DNA of 11,099 nt from contig DAOWCM010000045.1 in NCBI GenBank assembly GCA_030639555.1, positions 1 through 11,099 on the forward strand, given 5' to 3'. The notes below the pieces were generated by a model. That model searched no databases and was not told where the DNA came from. It saw nothing but the letters and a program-made list of their open reading frames with translations. Below, in pieces: positions 1 to 7,048 of this stretch (position 1 is its first letter; each line of letters opens with the position of its first letter). The stretch comes from Candidatus Eiseniibacteriota bacterium. GTDB taxonomy: Bacteria; Joyebacterota; Joyebacteria; Joyebacterales; Joyebacteraceae. A program made the translations under genes and the position numbers.

Positions 1-2
1 AG

Positions 3-977
3 TTCCTGCTCAGGCTGGAGGACGTCTACTACCGTTCGCACGTCGAGCAGGCCAGGGCGCGGCTCGAGCGAAGCGAGGCCGAGTGCGCGACGGCGGAACG
101 GAATCTGTCGGACGCCCTGGAGCAGTTCGCACTGTCGCACATCTCTGAGAAGGAGCGCGACGACTTCGAAACGCGCGCGATCGCGTACAGACAGAGCTGC
201 GCCGAGGCCGCCGCCTCGCTCAGAGCCGCAGTGGATCAGCTCGACAAGACTGTCTTCCACTCGCCGATCGACGGCATCGTTACCCGACTGAACGTCGAGG
301 AGGGCGAGAACGTCGTCAGCGGGCTGATGAACCAGCCGGGCACGGTCATCTTGACCATCTCGGACCTGTCGCATATGGAAGTGGAGGTCGAGATCGACGA
401 GACCGACATCGTCGACATCGAGATGGGGCAGTTCGCCGAGATCGACGTCGAGGCCCTCGTAGACACCCTGCTTCCCGGAAGGGTCACGGAGGTTGGCAAT
501 TCAGGCCTGACCAGCATGGCCGGTACCCAGGAGGAGGTCACCAACTTCCTCGTGACGGTCCTGCTGGACGAGACTCACCCTGGTTTACGGCCCGGCATGA
601 CTGCCACCGTCGAGATCGTTACGGCGGAACACGAAGGTGTTCTCAACGTGCCGATCCAGGCCGTGGCGTCACGCACCGAGTCGGAACTTCTTGAGGAAGC
701 AGACGACGATCAGGACAAGCCGAAGCGCAAGCGCAGCGAGCGCGAGGAGGAGGCGGAGATCGAGGGCGTCTTCATCATCGACGACGAAGATCAAGCGAGG
801 TTCGTTCCCGTCGAGACCGGCATCGCCGACGAGCTCTCGATCGAAGTGGCGGGCGATCTTGAGGAGGGCCAGAAGGTCGTCTCGGGGCCCTACAAAGTCC
901 TCAGGAAGCTGAAGAACGGTGAGGACCTGAAAGTCGACGAGGAAGAGGAGAAGTCGTCCGAAGAGACGGAGGGATAG
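3..977 (+). CDS. HlyD/MacA-like periplasmic adaptor subunit, 5'-truncated
   Basis: The reading frame is open from the first full codon at position 3, so the N-terminus (membrane anchor and first half of the lipoyl domain) lies off the window; 324 residues are visible. The first ~75 residues are Ala/Glu/Arg-rich helix with heptad character, the alpha-hairpin of membrane-fusion proteins. Next comes the returning lipoyl half-motif around FHSPIDGIVTRLNVEEGENV (from about 255), then a beta-barrel ending in LRPGMTATVEIV and LNVPIQAV, the usual order in MacA/HlyD adaptors. In the family these proteins bridge an inner-membrane ABC permease to an outer-membrane channel. The odd part is a very charged insert (675-764, acidic then KPKRKR then acidic) before the last membrane-proximal domain, and a Glu-rich C-terminal tail (921-974). 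The ATPase gene starts 3 nt after the stop, so the two are surely cotranscribed. Family assignment is firm; the substrate is unknown. Confidence 0.9.
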   Translation, partial: FLLRLEDVYYRSHVEQARARLERSEAECATAERNLSDALEQFALSHISEKERDDFETRAIAYRQSCAEAAASLRAAVDQLDKTVFHSPIDGIVTRLNVEEGENVVSGLMNQPGTVILTISDLSHMEVEVEIDETDIVDIEMGQFAEIDVEALVDTLLPGRVTEVGNSGLTSMAGTQEEVTNFLVTVLLDETHPGLRPGMTATVEIVTAEHEGVLNVPIQAVASRTESELLEEADDDQDKPKRKRSEREEEAEIEGVFIIDDEDQARFVPVETGIADELSIEVAGDLEEGQKVVSGPYKVLRKLKNGEDLKVDEEEEKSSEETEG

Positions 978-980
978 CGG

Positions 981-1658
981 GTGCTGATCGAACTCCGTGA
1001 CATGTTCAAGACGTACGAGGTCGGTACCCAGCAGGTCCACGCGCTGCGGGACATATCGTTGTCGATAGAGGAGAACGAATACGTCGCGATCATGGGCCCG
1101 TCAGGCTCCGGGAAGTCGACTCTGATGAACATCGTGGGGTGTCTGGACACGCCCACCGAAGGTTCGTATGTACTGAAGGGCACGGAGGTCGCCGCGCTCG
1201 ATGACGATGAGCTGGCGGAGATCAGAAGCGCCGAGATCGGCTTTGTGTTCCAGACCTTCAACCTCTTGCCGCGGATGACCGCGTTCCAGAACGTGGAGCT
1301 CCCCCTGATATACGGCAGGGCCGCGAGGCACACGCGCGCCGAGCGCGTCTGGGAGACGATGGATGCCGTCGGCCTGAGAGATCGGGCGCATCACCGCCCC
1401 AGCGAGCTCTCCGGCGGGCAGCGGCAGCGTGTGGCCATCGCCAGGGCGCTCATCAACCGCCCCTCCATCATCTTGGCCGATGAGCCGACCGGGAACCTGG
1501 ACTCGGTGACGGGCGAGGAGATCATGCAGATCTTCCGTGCGCTGAGCGACTCGGGCAACACCATCATCCTGGTGACGCACGAGCAGTACATCGCCGAGCA
1601 CGCCACCCGCATCGTGGAGCTCCTCGACGGGCGGATCGCGAGCGACACGACGAACTGA
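981..1658 (+). CDS. ABC transporter ATP-binding protein, MacB/LolD type
   Basis: This 225-residue nucleotide-binding subunit energises the permeases encoded downstream. All ATPase motifs are present: Walker A GPSGSGKST (39-47), Q-loop Q91 in FVFQTFNLLP, signature LSGGQ (143-147), Walker B IILADEP with catalytic E168, D-loop GNLD (171-174) and switch H200. The stretch LMNIVGCLDTPTEGSY and the FNLLPRMTAFQNVELPL segment are characteristic of the MacB/LolD/FtsE-like branch, whose members drive mechanotransmission rather than classical transmembrane transport. Unlike E. coli MacB, the ATPase is a separate protein. The start is GTG at 981: GGAGGG (968-973) stands 7 nt upstream and overlaps the end of the adaptor gene, and the first residues, MLIELRDMFKTY, fit the family N-terminus. 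The next in-frame ATG (1002) would remove the first beta strand. It is followed by an 81-nt gap before the first permease. Confidence 0.95.
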   Translation: MLIELRDMFKTYEVGTQQVHALRDISLSIEENEYVAIMGPSGSGKSTLMNIVGCLDTPTEGSYVLKGTEVAALDDDELAEIRSAEIGFVFQTFNLLPRMTAFQNVELPLIYGRAARHTRAERVWETMDAVGLRDRAHHRPSELSGGQRQRVAIARALINRPSIILADEPTGNLDSVTGEEIMQIFRALSDSGNTIILVTHEQYIAEHATRIVELLDGRIASDTTN

Positions 1659-1682
1659 ACATCCCGCTCGGCGGTCGTCCAA

Positions 1683-1715
1683 GGGGACGCCTGAGCGAGC
1701 GTCCCCGGGACGGGG
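1683..1715 (+). promoter_or_regulatory. Competing hairpins in the ATPase-permease gap
   Basis: The only sizeable gap in the transporter operon (1659-1739) holds a perfect 8-bp stem, GGGGACGC (1683-1690) with GCGTCCCC (1699-1706), around an 8-nt loop. The CCCC of the right arm can instead pair in a second stem, CCCCG (1703-1707) with CGGGG (1711-1715). The two structures exclude one another. No T-run follows, so a simple intrinsic terminator is unlikely. An RNA-processing or stability element, or a partial attenuator that sets ATPase to permease ratio, is possible. The pairing is seen in the sequence; the function is inferred. Confidence 0.4.
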
Positions 1716-1739
1716 ATCCGCCAAGGTAGCGCCAAAGCC

Positions 1740-2951
1740 ATGGAATTCCGCGAGACATTACTGAGCTCTATCCGAACGCTCCGGTCGCACAAGATGCGGT
1801 CGTTGCTCACCATGCTCGGCATCGTGATCGGCACCGGCTCGCTGGTGTCGGTCATGTCGCTCATCGCAGGGCTCAACAGCAGCGTCTCCGCCCAGTTTCA
1901 GTCGGTCGGGACCGACATCATCTCGGTCAGCCGCTACCCCTGGGTGCAGATGGGGAACTCGGAGGATTACAAGGACCGCAAGCACATCACGCTCGAGGAC
2001 GCGGCGGCCGTGGGGCATCTTCGCTCCGTGGGGCTGGTGGCGGCGAACATCCACACGCGGCGGCACATCGCGCACGACGGGCGAGTCATGAAGTACACGC
2101 TCGTCTCGGGCAGCACGGCCGAGTACGAGATCATAGACAACTACCTCGTGGAGGAAGGGCGCTTCATCACGGACCTCGATGTCGAGCGCCGCAGGCAATC
2201 CGTGGTCATCGGCGCGGACGTCGCGGGCGAGCTGTTCCCGGTTCGAGACCCGCTCGGCAAGGAGGTTCGCGTGGGCGGGAGGCGTTTCACTGTTGTCGGG
2301 GTCCTCAAGCCGAAAGGCGACATCTTCGGGGAGAGCCTGGACGACCTGGTCATCATACCAATCACCACCTTCCAGAAGGCATACGGCTCGCGCCGCTCCG
2401 TCGTCATCGACTGTTCTCCGGCCGAGGGCGTTTCCATCGAACGGACGATGGACGACATCAGGCAGGTGATGCGCACGAGAAGAGGAGTTCCCAGGGGCGA
2501 GCCCGACGACTTCGCCATCAACACGCAGGAAGACCTGATGTCGGCATACAACACCCTCACCGGAGTTCTCTATTTCGCCATGACGGGCATCGTGGGACTG
2601 GCTCTCCTGGTCGGCGGCATCGGCGTGATGAACGTCATGCTGGTCTCCGTCGCGGAGAGGACCCGTGAGATCGGCGTCCGGAAAGCGATAGGGGCGCGGA
2701 GGGGCGACATCACCTCGCAGTTTCTGATCGAGTCGATCATCCTCACCGGGATCGGCGGCGCGATGGGCATAGCGGGAGGGGCGGGGATAGCGCTCCTGGT
2801 CAAGGCCGTGACTCCGCTGCCTGCCGAGGTGACGGTCGGGGCGGTCGCGCTGGCCGCGGCGTTCGCCGGCATTACCGGCGTCGCCTTCGGTGTCTACCCG
2901 GCTCACCGAGCGGGCAAGCTCAGGCCCATAGAGGCACTGAGGTACGAATGA
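1740..2951 (+). CDS. ABC transporter permease, MacB-type (first of two)
   Basis: This 403-residue inner-membrane subunit has the MacB topology: TM1 at about 21-44 (MRSLLTMLGIVIGTGSLVSV), a periplasmic MacB core domain to about 255 containing RRRQSVVIGADV and DPLGKEVRVGGRRFTVVGV, then an FtsX-like domain with three TM segments (about 275-303, 330-357, 365-387). The cytoplasmic coupling element ERTREIGVRKAIGAR (306-320), which contacts the ATPase, is intact, and the C-terminus PIEALRYE is typical. Family members couple ATP hydrolysis to periplasmic conformational change together with a HlyD adaptor. ATG at 1740 is the best start: the frame upstream reaches TGA at 1692 without another usual start codon, although the ribosome site is weak (AAGG at 1723-1726, 13 nt away). 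The stop overlaps the start of the second permease by 4 nt. The two permeases are clearly related but divergent, so they probably form a heterodimer. Confidence 0.94.
   Translation: MEFRETLLSSIRTLRSHKMRSLLTMLGIVIGTGSLVSVMSLIAGLNSSVSAQFQSVGTDIISVSRYPWVQMGNSEDYKDRKHITLEDAAAVGHLRSVGLVAANIHTRRHIAHDGRVMKYTLVSGSTAEYEIIDNYLVEEGRFITDLDVERRRQSVVIGADVAGELFPVRDPLGKEVRVGGRRFTVVGVLKPKGDIFGESLDDLVIIPITTFQKAYGSRRSVVIDCSPAEGVSIERTMDDIRQVMRTRRGVPRGEPDDFAINTQEDLMSAYNTLTGVLYFAMTGIVGLALLVGGIGVMNVMLVSVAERTREIGVRKAIGARRGDITSQFLIESIILTGIGGAMGIAGGAGIALLVKAVTPLPAEVTVGAVALAAAFAGITGVAFGVYPAHRAGKLRPIEALRYE
2939..2950 (+). promoter_or_regulatory. Ribosome binding site inside the end of permease 1
   Basis: GAGG at 2939-2942 lies 5 nt before ATG 2948 and is part of the codons for the conserved C-terminal ALRYE of the first permease. 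With the ATGA stop/start overlap (2948-2951) it makes translational coupling of the two permeases likely. It supports ATG 2948 as the start rather than the in-frame ATG at 2966. Confidence 0.6.
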
Positions 2952-4249
2952 CGAGACCAGGCAACATGAGCGCGCTGTCGCCCGGCGCCGCGGGACGTGC
3001 AGCTCCCCGCGCGGCCCACGTTCCTGCAAACCGCTTCCTCGAGAGCGTGCTCGCCGCTTTCAAGGCGATCCGCGCGAACAAGATGCGTGCGATCCTGACC
3101 GCACTCGGCATCATGATCGGCGTCATGAACGTCGTCGCGATGGTCGCTCTCATCTCGGGTATCAACACGAGCGTCATGGACCTCTTCCGAACGATGGGAA
3201 CCAACACCTTCACCGTGATGAAGATGCCGGCGGGGAATGTCAACTACGAGCAGTACCTGGAGTACATCAAACGGCCGGACTTCACCTACAGGGACGCGGA
3301 GGCGGTCGAAGAGATCTGCCCGGCCGTCGAGGCCATTTCTCCCCAGACGTTCGTCCTGAGGAAGGTCAAGCGCGGCTCCGAGTCGACCAAGAACATCGCC
3401 ATCATGGGCGTGACGCCGGAGTACCAGTACGTGTCCGACAGCGCCGTCGGAGACGGCCGCTTCTTCGCCTGGCCGGAGTCGGACCGTCGGAGACAGGTCG
3501 CCGTGCTGGGGCACCCCGTGGCCGAGCATCTCTTCCCGGGGGAGGACCCGCTCGGGAAGCACGTCTTGATCGGCAACCGCCGCTTCACCGTCGTCGGCGT
3601 GATTACTCCTCTTGGCCAGATGTTCGGCCAGAGTCTCGACGACTACGTCATAGTCCCCTACAAGACGATCAACAAGGTCTTCGGTGAGCGGTTGACAACC
3701 CGGCTCTCCGTGAAGGCGGTGGGGTCGGAGGAGATGGATGAGGCAATGGAGCAGGTGACCCGCGTTCTCCGGTCGCGTCGACGGCTCAAGGCGGGGGACG
3801 AGAACAACTTCGAGATCCTCACGCAGTCCCAGCTGGTGGAGATGTACGAGAACCTGACCAAGGTCACGTGGATCGTCATGATAGGCATTTCCACCATCGC
3901 GCTCATCGTCGGCGGCGTGGGCATAATGAACATCATGATGGTCTCGGTCACGGAACGCACCCGCGAGATCGGTATCAGGAAGGCCGTGGGCGCCCGCTCG
4001 CGAGACGTTCTCACGCAGTTCCTGGTCGAGGCCGCGGTGCTGTCGGGGTTAGGAGGCCTTCTGGGGCTTGCGGCCGCGGTCGGTCTCGCCAAGCTCATCG
4101 ACTCGGCCACACCGATGCCGGCCAGCGTGGAGCCGTGGTCGGTCTTTCTTGCGCTCGGGGTCTCGATCGCGGTAGGCGTGTTCTTTGGGTTCTATCCGGC
4201 CTCCAAGGCCGCGAAGATGGACCCCATAGTGGCACTGAGGCACGAGTAG
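2948..4249 (+). CDS. ABC transporter permease, MacB-type (second of two)
   Basis: This 433-residue permease has the same layout as its neighbour: TM1 at about 46-70 (KMRAILTALGIMIGV), a periplasmic MacB core domain to about 285 with RRRQVAVLGHPV and DPLGKHVLIGNRRFTVVGV, then the FtsX domain with TM2 at about 305-332, TM3 at about 358-384 and TM4 at about 395-416. The coupling helix is ERTREIGIRKAVGAR (336-350) and the end is PIVALRHE. It carries about 30 extra N-terminal residues rich in Ala, Gly and Pro before the amphipathic helix, which the first permease lacks; a start at the in-frame ATG 2966 would shorten this. The start at 2948 overlaps the previous stop and has GAGG 5 nt upstream. The similarity with the first permease shows a tandem duplication followed by divergence. 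It is expected to pair with that permease and the separate ATPase. The exported or extracted substrate is unknown. Confidence 0.94.
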   Translation: MTRPGNMSALSPGAAGRAAPRAAHVPANRFLESVLAAFKAIRANKMRAILTALGIMIGVMNVVAMVALISGINTSVMDLFRTMGTNTFTVMKMPAGNVNYEQYLEYIKRPDFTYRDAEAVEEICPAVEAISPQTFVLRKVKRGSESTKNIAIMGVTPEYQYVSDSAVGDGRFFAWPESDRRRQVAVLGHPVAEHLFPGEDPLGKHVLIGNRRFTVVGVITPLGQMFGQSLDDYVIVPYKTINKVFGERLTTRLSVKAVGSEEMDEAMEQVTRVLRSRRRLKAGDENNFEILTQSQLVEMYENLTKVTWIVMIGISTIALIVGGVGIMNIMMVSVTERTREIGIRKAVGARSRDVLTQFLVEAAVLSGLGGLLGLAAAVGLAKLIDSATPMPASVEPWSVFLALGVSIAVGVFFGFYPASKAAKMDPIVALRHE

Positions 4250-4252
4250 ATG
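4237..4252 (+). promoter_or_regulatory. Ribosome binding site inside the end of permease 2
   Basis: GAGG at 4237-4240 is encoded within the ALRHE C-terminus of the second permease, 9 nt before ATG 4250. The stop TAG (4247-4249) abuts the ATG directly, so the GWxTD gene is probably translationally coupled to the permease. The surrounding bases closely match those at the end of permease 1. Confidence 0.55.
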
Positions 4253-5515
4253 CGAACTTCCACCTCTAGAACACTGACAACCGTCGCTCTGGTCCTTGCG
4301 GCGTCTCTCGCCGCTCGTGGAGCCCCGATGGACGCAGGCACCCCGGCGAGCATCGGGAGCGTCAGGTTCGCCGCCGACGTCGCCGTTGTTCCCTCGGCGA
4401 ACGGCGAGGGCACGGTGAGAATCAGCTACGCCGTGATGTACGACGCGCTGCACTTCCTGCGGCACGGGGACGGCTACCGCGCGCGGTACGAGATCACGGC
4501 CATCCTCTATGACAGGAAGGGCCATCAGGTCACCGGTGACTCGTGGTGCGAGATGGTCATGGTGGCGACCTACGACGAGACCAACGAGCGCCGCACCGCC
4601 AGTGCGAACGAGCTCCTGTTCTTCGTTCCACCGGGGCGGTACAGCTTCAAGCTCGAGTTGACCAGCCTGGACACGAGGGCGGTGGGTACAATCGAGCGCG
4701 AGATCACGGTGCCCCGGATGGTCCCCGGCGAACTGAATCTGGGTACCGTGCTCTTCGAGACCGGTGAAGCCGGCGGGGGAGAAGACGCCGCGGAGCCGGT
4801 CCTCAACCGCTCGCGGGTGTACGGTGAGGACCGCCCGGATGTCAGGGTCCGGATCCCCGTCTACGGCACTCCGGATTCGCGCTACGCGATCGGAATCACG
4901 GTCAGAGACGGGCGCGGGCTTCTCAAGAAGAGCCACGAGGACACGCTGGTCCAGACGCACTTTCTGCGGGAGTACGTGTACGAGTTCACCGTCCTCGATC
5001 TCGAGGTGGGCGCGCACGTTCTCGAGGTGGAGGTGATCCCTCTGCCCGAGGGGAAGGAGGTCAGTGCCAGGTCGCGGTTCCGTGTCGTCACATCACCCCT
5101 GAGCTGGGGCGAGGATGAGGAGAAGATGCTCGCACAGATCAGCTACGTGGCGACACGAGACGAGATGGACTTTCTCTCCAGTGTTCCTCCTGAGGAGAGA
5201 GGTCCGTTCTGGGACGAATTCTGGGCCGGGCGCGACCCTGACCTTGCCACGGAGATCAACGAGTTCAAGGCGGAGTTCCTGAGGAGGCTCGGCTACGCGA
5301 ACGCGCAGTTCAGGTCCATCGTCGAGGGCTGGCAGACCGACATGGGTCGCACCTACATTCAGTACGGTGAGCCCGACGACATCGATTCGCAGCCCATCGG
5401 GCAGATGCTGAACGCCTGGGAGATCTGGTACTACTACAGCGATCACACGAAGTACATCTTCATCGACAAAGAAGGTTTCGGTGAGTTCGTTCTGCACGAG
5501 ATCACCCGGATCTGA
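4250..5515 (+). CDS. Exported GWxTD-domain protein
   Basis: This 421-residue protein begins with a signal-peptide-like segment (RTLTTVALVLAASLAARGA, about 7-25), so it is expected in the periplasm or outside the cell. There is no lipobox Cys. Residues about 35-280 are beta-rich and look like two Ig-like modules (about 40-155 and 190-280), separated by a Gly/Glu linker. The C-terminal third carries the GWxTD domain: EKMLAQISYVATRDEM, FWAGRDPD (324-331), the YAN..F segment (349-354), GWQTD at 360-364, then GRTYIQYGEPDDID and WEIWYYY. The domain is named for this motif and occurs in Acidobacteria, Gemmatimonadetes and several uncultured phyla; its biochemical role is not established. The gene abuts the second permease with no spacer and precedes the amidohydrolase by 9 nt, so it is an operon member. 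It may be a periplasmic partner or client of the transporter, which is inference. Assignment to the domain family is firm. Confidence 0.88.
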   Translation: MRTSTSRTLTTVALVLAASLAARGAPMDAGTPASIGSVRFAADVAVVPSANGEGTVRISYAVMYDALHFLRHGDGYRARYEITAILYDRKGHQVTGDSWCEMVMVATYDETNERRTASANELLFFVPPGRYSFKLELTSLDTRAVGTIEREITVPRMVPGELNLGTVLFETGEAGGGEDAAEPVLNRSRVYGEDRPDVRVRIPVYGTPDSRYAIGITVRDGRGLLKKSHEDTLVQTHFLREYVYEFTVLDLEVGAHVLEVEVIPLPEGKEVSARSRFRVVTSPLSWGEDEEKMLAQISYVATRDEMDFLSSVPPEERGPFWDEFWAGRDPDLATEINEFKAEFLRRLGYANAQFRSIVEGWQTDMGRTYIQYGEPDDIDSQPIGQMLNAWEIWYYYSDHTKYIFIDKEGFGEFVLHEITRI

Positions 5516-5524
5516 GGAAACAGC

Positions 5525-7048
5525 ATGAGCGGCGGGCCTGTTCTCGTCAGGGGGCGGACGCATCCGATGGACCGTCCCGGGCGCGTGTTGGACTGGATGC
5601 TGATCGACTCCGGGCGCATCGCGGCAGTCGGTTGTGGCGAGCCCCCGGACGACCTGCCCGGTTCGCAGGCCCCGCGCGACCTGCGCCCGAGGACCATCAT
5701 CCCTGCGCTCCACGACTGCCACGTGCACTTCCTGCAGACCGGTCTCATGGACCTCGACGTCGACCTCGGTTCCACCTCACGCTTCGACGACATGCTGTCG
5801 CTCCTTGCGGATGCTGCGTCGCGTCACGACGGGAGCGTCCTGCGGGCCCACTCGTTCGACCCCGACCTCATGTCGGACGGGCGGTATCCAACCATGGCCG
5901 AACTGGACGCCATCTCGTCGACCGTGCCGATACTCGTCAAGCGGCGCGACGGCCACTCCGGAGTGGTCAACTCCCCGGCCTGGAAACTCCTGTCACTCCC
6001 CGAGGATACGAGCGGCGTGGACGTGGACGAGGCGGGGCTTCCCACGGGCACGCTGCGGGCCCAGGCCTACACCTTCGCCATTCGCAGGGTGGAGGGCTTC
6101 CTGACGCGCGACGAGCGTGTGGAGTGCTTCCAGCGCGCGGCGGCGCTGGCGGTCACGCGGGGCATCGGCGTGGTGCACGCACTGGCCGGCAGCAAGGACC
6201 CCTCGAACACGGACGTCGAGCTGCTGCTGGAGGTCCAGAACGAGCTTCCCATCGACACGGTAATCTACTCTCAGATGGAGGACGTCGACAGAGTGGCCGC
6301 ACTGGGACTGCCGAGAATCGGCGGTTGCCTGCTTCTCGACGGCTCCTTCAGTTCGGGGACCGCCGCTCTCACCGAGCCGTATGCCGACAGAGAGGGCACT
6401 GGTGTTCTCTACTACGAGGACGAGCATCTCACGGCGTTCTTCCGCGGGGCCCACGAACGGGGGCTGCAGCTCTCGGTCCACGCTCTGGGCGAGCGCGCGA
6501 TCGGCCAGGCTATACGCTGCTACCGCGCGGCAGCAGGCTCGGAGACGCGTGAGGCGAGGCACAGGATCGAACACTGCGAGTTGCCAAGCGACGCCCACAT
6601 CGCGGCGATCGCCGGGGCGGGTATCTTCCCGTGCGTGCAGCCGACGTTCGAGTTTCTGTGGGGCAGGCCCGGCGGGATGATCGAGAAGCGGCTGGGGCCC
6701 GCCAGAGCTGCCCGGACCAACCCTCACAGGACCATGCTTGCGGCCGGGATCCCCCTCGCCGGAGGCTCCGATTCGTACGTCACCCCGATGGACTCGCTGC
6801 TGGGCATCCACTCGGCCATCAACCGGCCGAACGAGTCGGAGCGGCTATCCGTCTTCGACGCCGTGGGGCTCTTCACGAGCGGGGCGGCGAGGGCTTCGTT
6901 CGATGAGTCGAAACGAGGGACGCTGGAGGTGGGGAAGGAAGCCAGCTTCACCGTTCTCGATGATGACCCGTTCGATGTTCGTCCCGAGACCATCAGAGAC
7001 ATCGGTGTCGCGGCTCTCTATATCAGGGGAGAGAAGGTGGGGGTCTAG
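5525..7048 (+). CDS. Metal-dependent amidohydrolase, family 3 (YtcJ-like)
   Basis: This 507-residue TIM-barrel hydrolase of the amidohydrolase superfamily has a small beta-sandwich formed by both ends (about 1-60 and 465-507). Metal-site motifs are in place: HVH (H66, H68) in LHDCHVHF, DGHSGVVNS (142-150), SVHALGERAI with H319, RIEH with H350, and GGSDSYVTP with D416. DGSFSSGTAALTEPY (272-286) is the family-3 hallmark seen in YtcJ/AepA-like proteins. Such enzymes cleave amide or related bonds, but the substrate cannot be read from sequence. No signal peptide is visible, so it is probably cytoplasmic. ATG 5525 is supported by GAGGA (5514-5518), which overlaps the stop codon of the GWxTD gene, 6 nt upstream of the start. 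It appears to be the last gene of the operon. Its stop lies in a CTAG shared with the convergent aspartate kinase, leaving no room for a terminator between the genes. Confidence 0.9.
   Translation: MSGGPVLVRGRTHPMDRPGRVLDWMLIDSGRIAAVGCGEPPDDLPGSQAPRDLRPRTIIPALHDCHVHFLQTGLMDLDVDLGSTSRFDDMLSLLADAASRHDGSVLRAHSFDPDLMSDGRYPTMAELDAISSTVPILVKRRDGHSGVVNSPAWKLLSLPEDTSGVDVDEAGLPTGTLRAQAYTFAIRRVEGFLTRDERVECFQRAAALAVTRGIGVVHALAGSKDPSNTDVELLLEVQNELPIDTVIYSQMEDVDRVAALGLPRIGGCLLLDGSFSSGTAALTEPYADREGTGVLYYEDEHLTAFFRGAHERGLQLSVHALGERAIGQAIRCYRAAAGSETREARHRIEHCELPSDAHIAAIAGAGIFPCVQPTFEFLWGRPGGMIEKRLGPARAARTNPHRTMLAAGIPLAGGSDSYVTPMDSLLGIHSAINRPNESERLSVFDAVGLFTSGAARASFDESKRGTLEVGKEASFTVLDDDPFDVRPETIRDIGVAALYIRGEKVGV
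7045..7048. other. CTAG holding the stop codons of two convergent genes
   Basis: The palindrome CTAG supplies TAG (7046-7048) to the amidohydrolase on the plus strand and TAG (7047-7045) to the aspartate kinase on the minus strand. The two genes therefore overlap tail to tail by 4 bp, and any transcription terminator must lie inside the opposing gene. This is read directly from the sequence. Confidence 0.9.

Noticed and set aside
231..233. GTG 231 as the start of the adaptor gene
   Set aside because: The same frame is open to the left window edge and encodes a continuous coiled-coil hairpin and the lipoyl junction, so 231 is internal.
1683..1715. Intrinsic terminator ending the operon after the ATPase
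   Set aside because: No T-run follows the stems, and the ATPase and permeases need each other, so full termination here is unlikely.
1758..3029. Long minus-strand open frame (423 codons) opposite the first permease
   Set aside because: It lies antisense to a well-conserved MacB-type permease, its translation is rich in Arg, Asp and His without any recognisable domain, and GC-rich coding DNA commonly leaves such open antisense frames.
4049..5017. Minus-strand open frame (322 codons) opposite the permease 2 end and the GWxTD gene
   Set aside because: It spans two convincing plus-strand genes, has no recognisable motif and shows the composition of a shadow frame.
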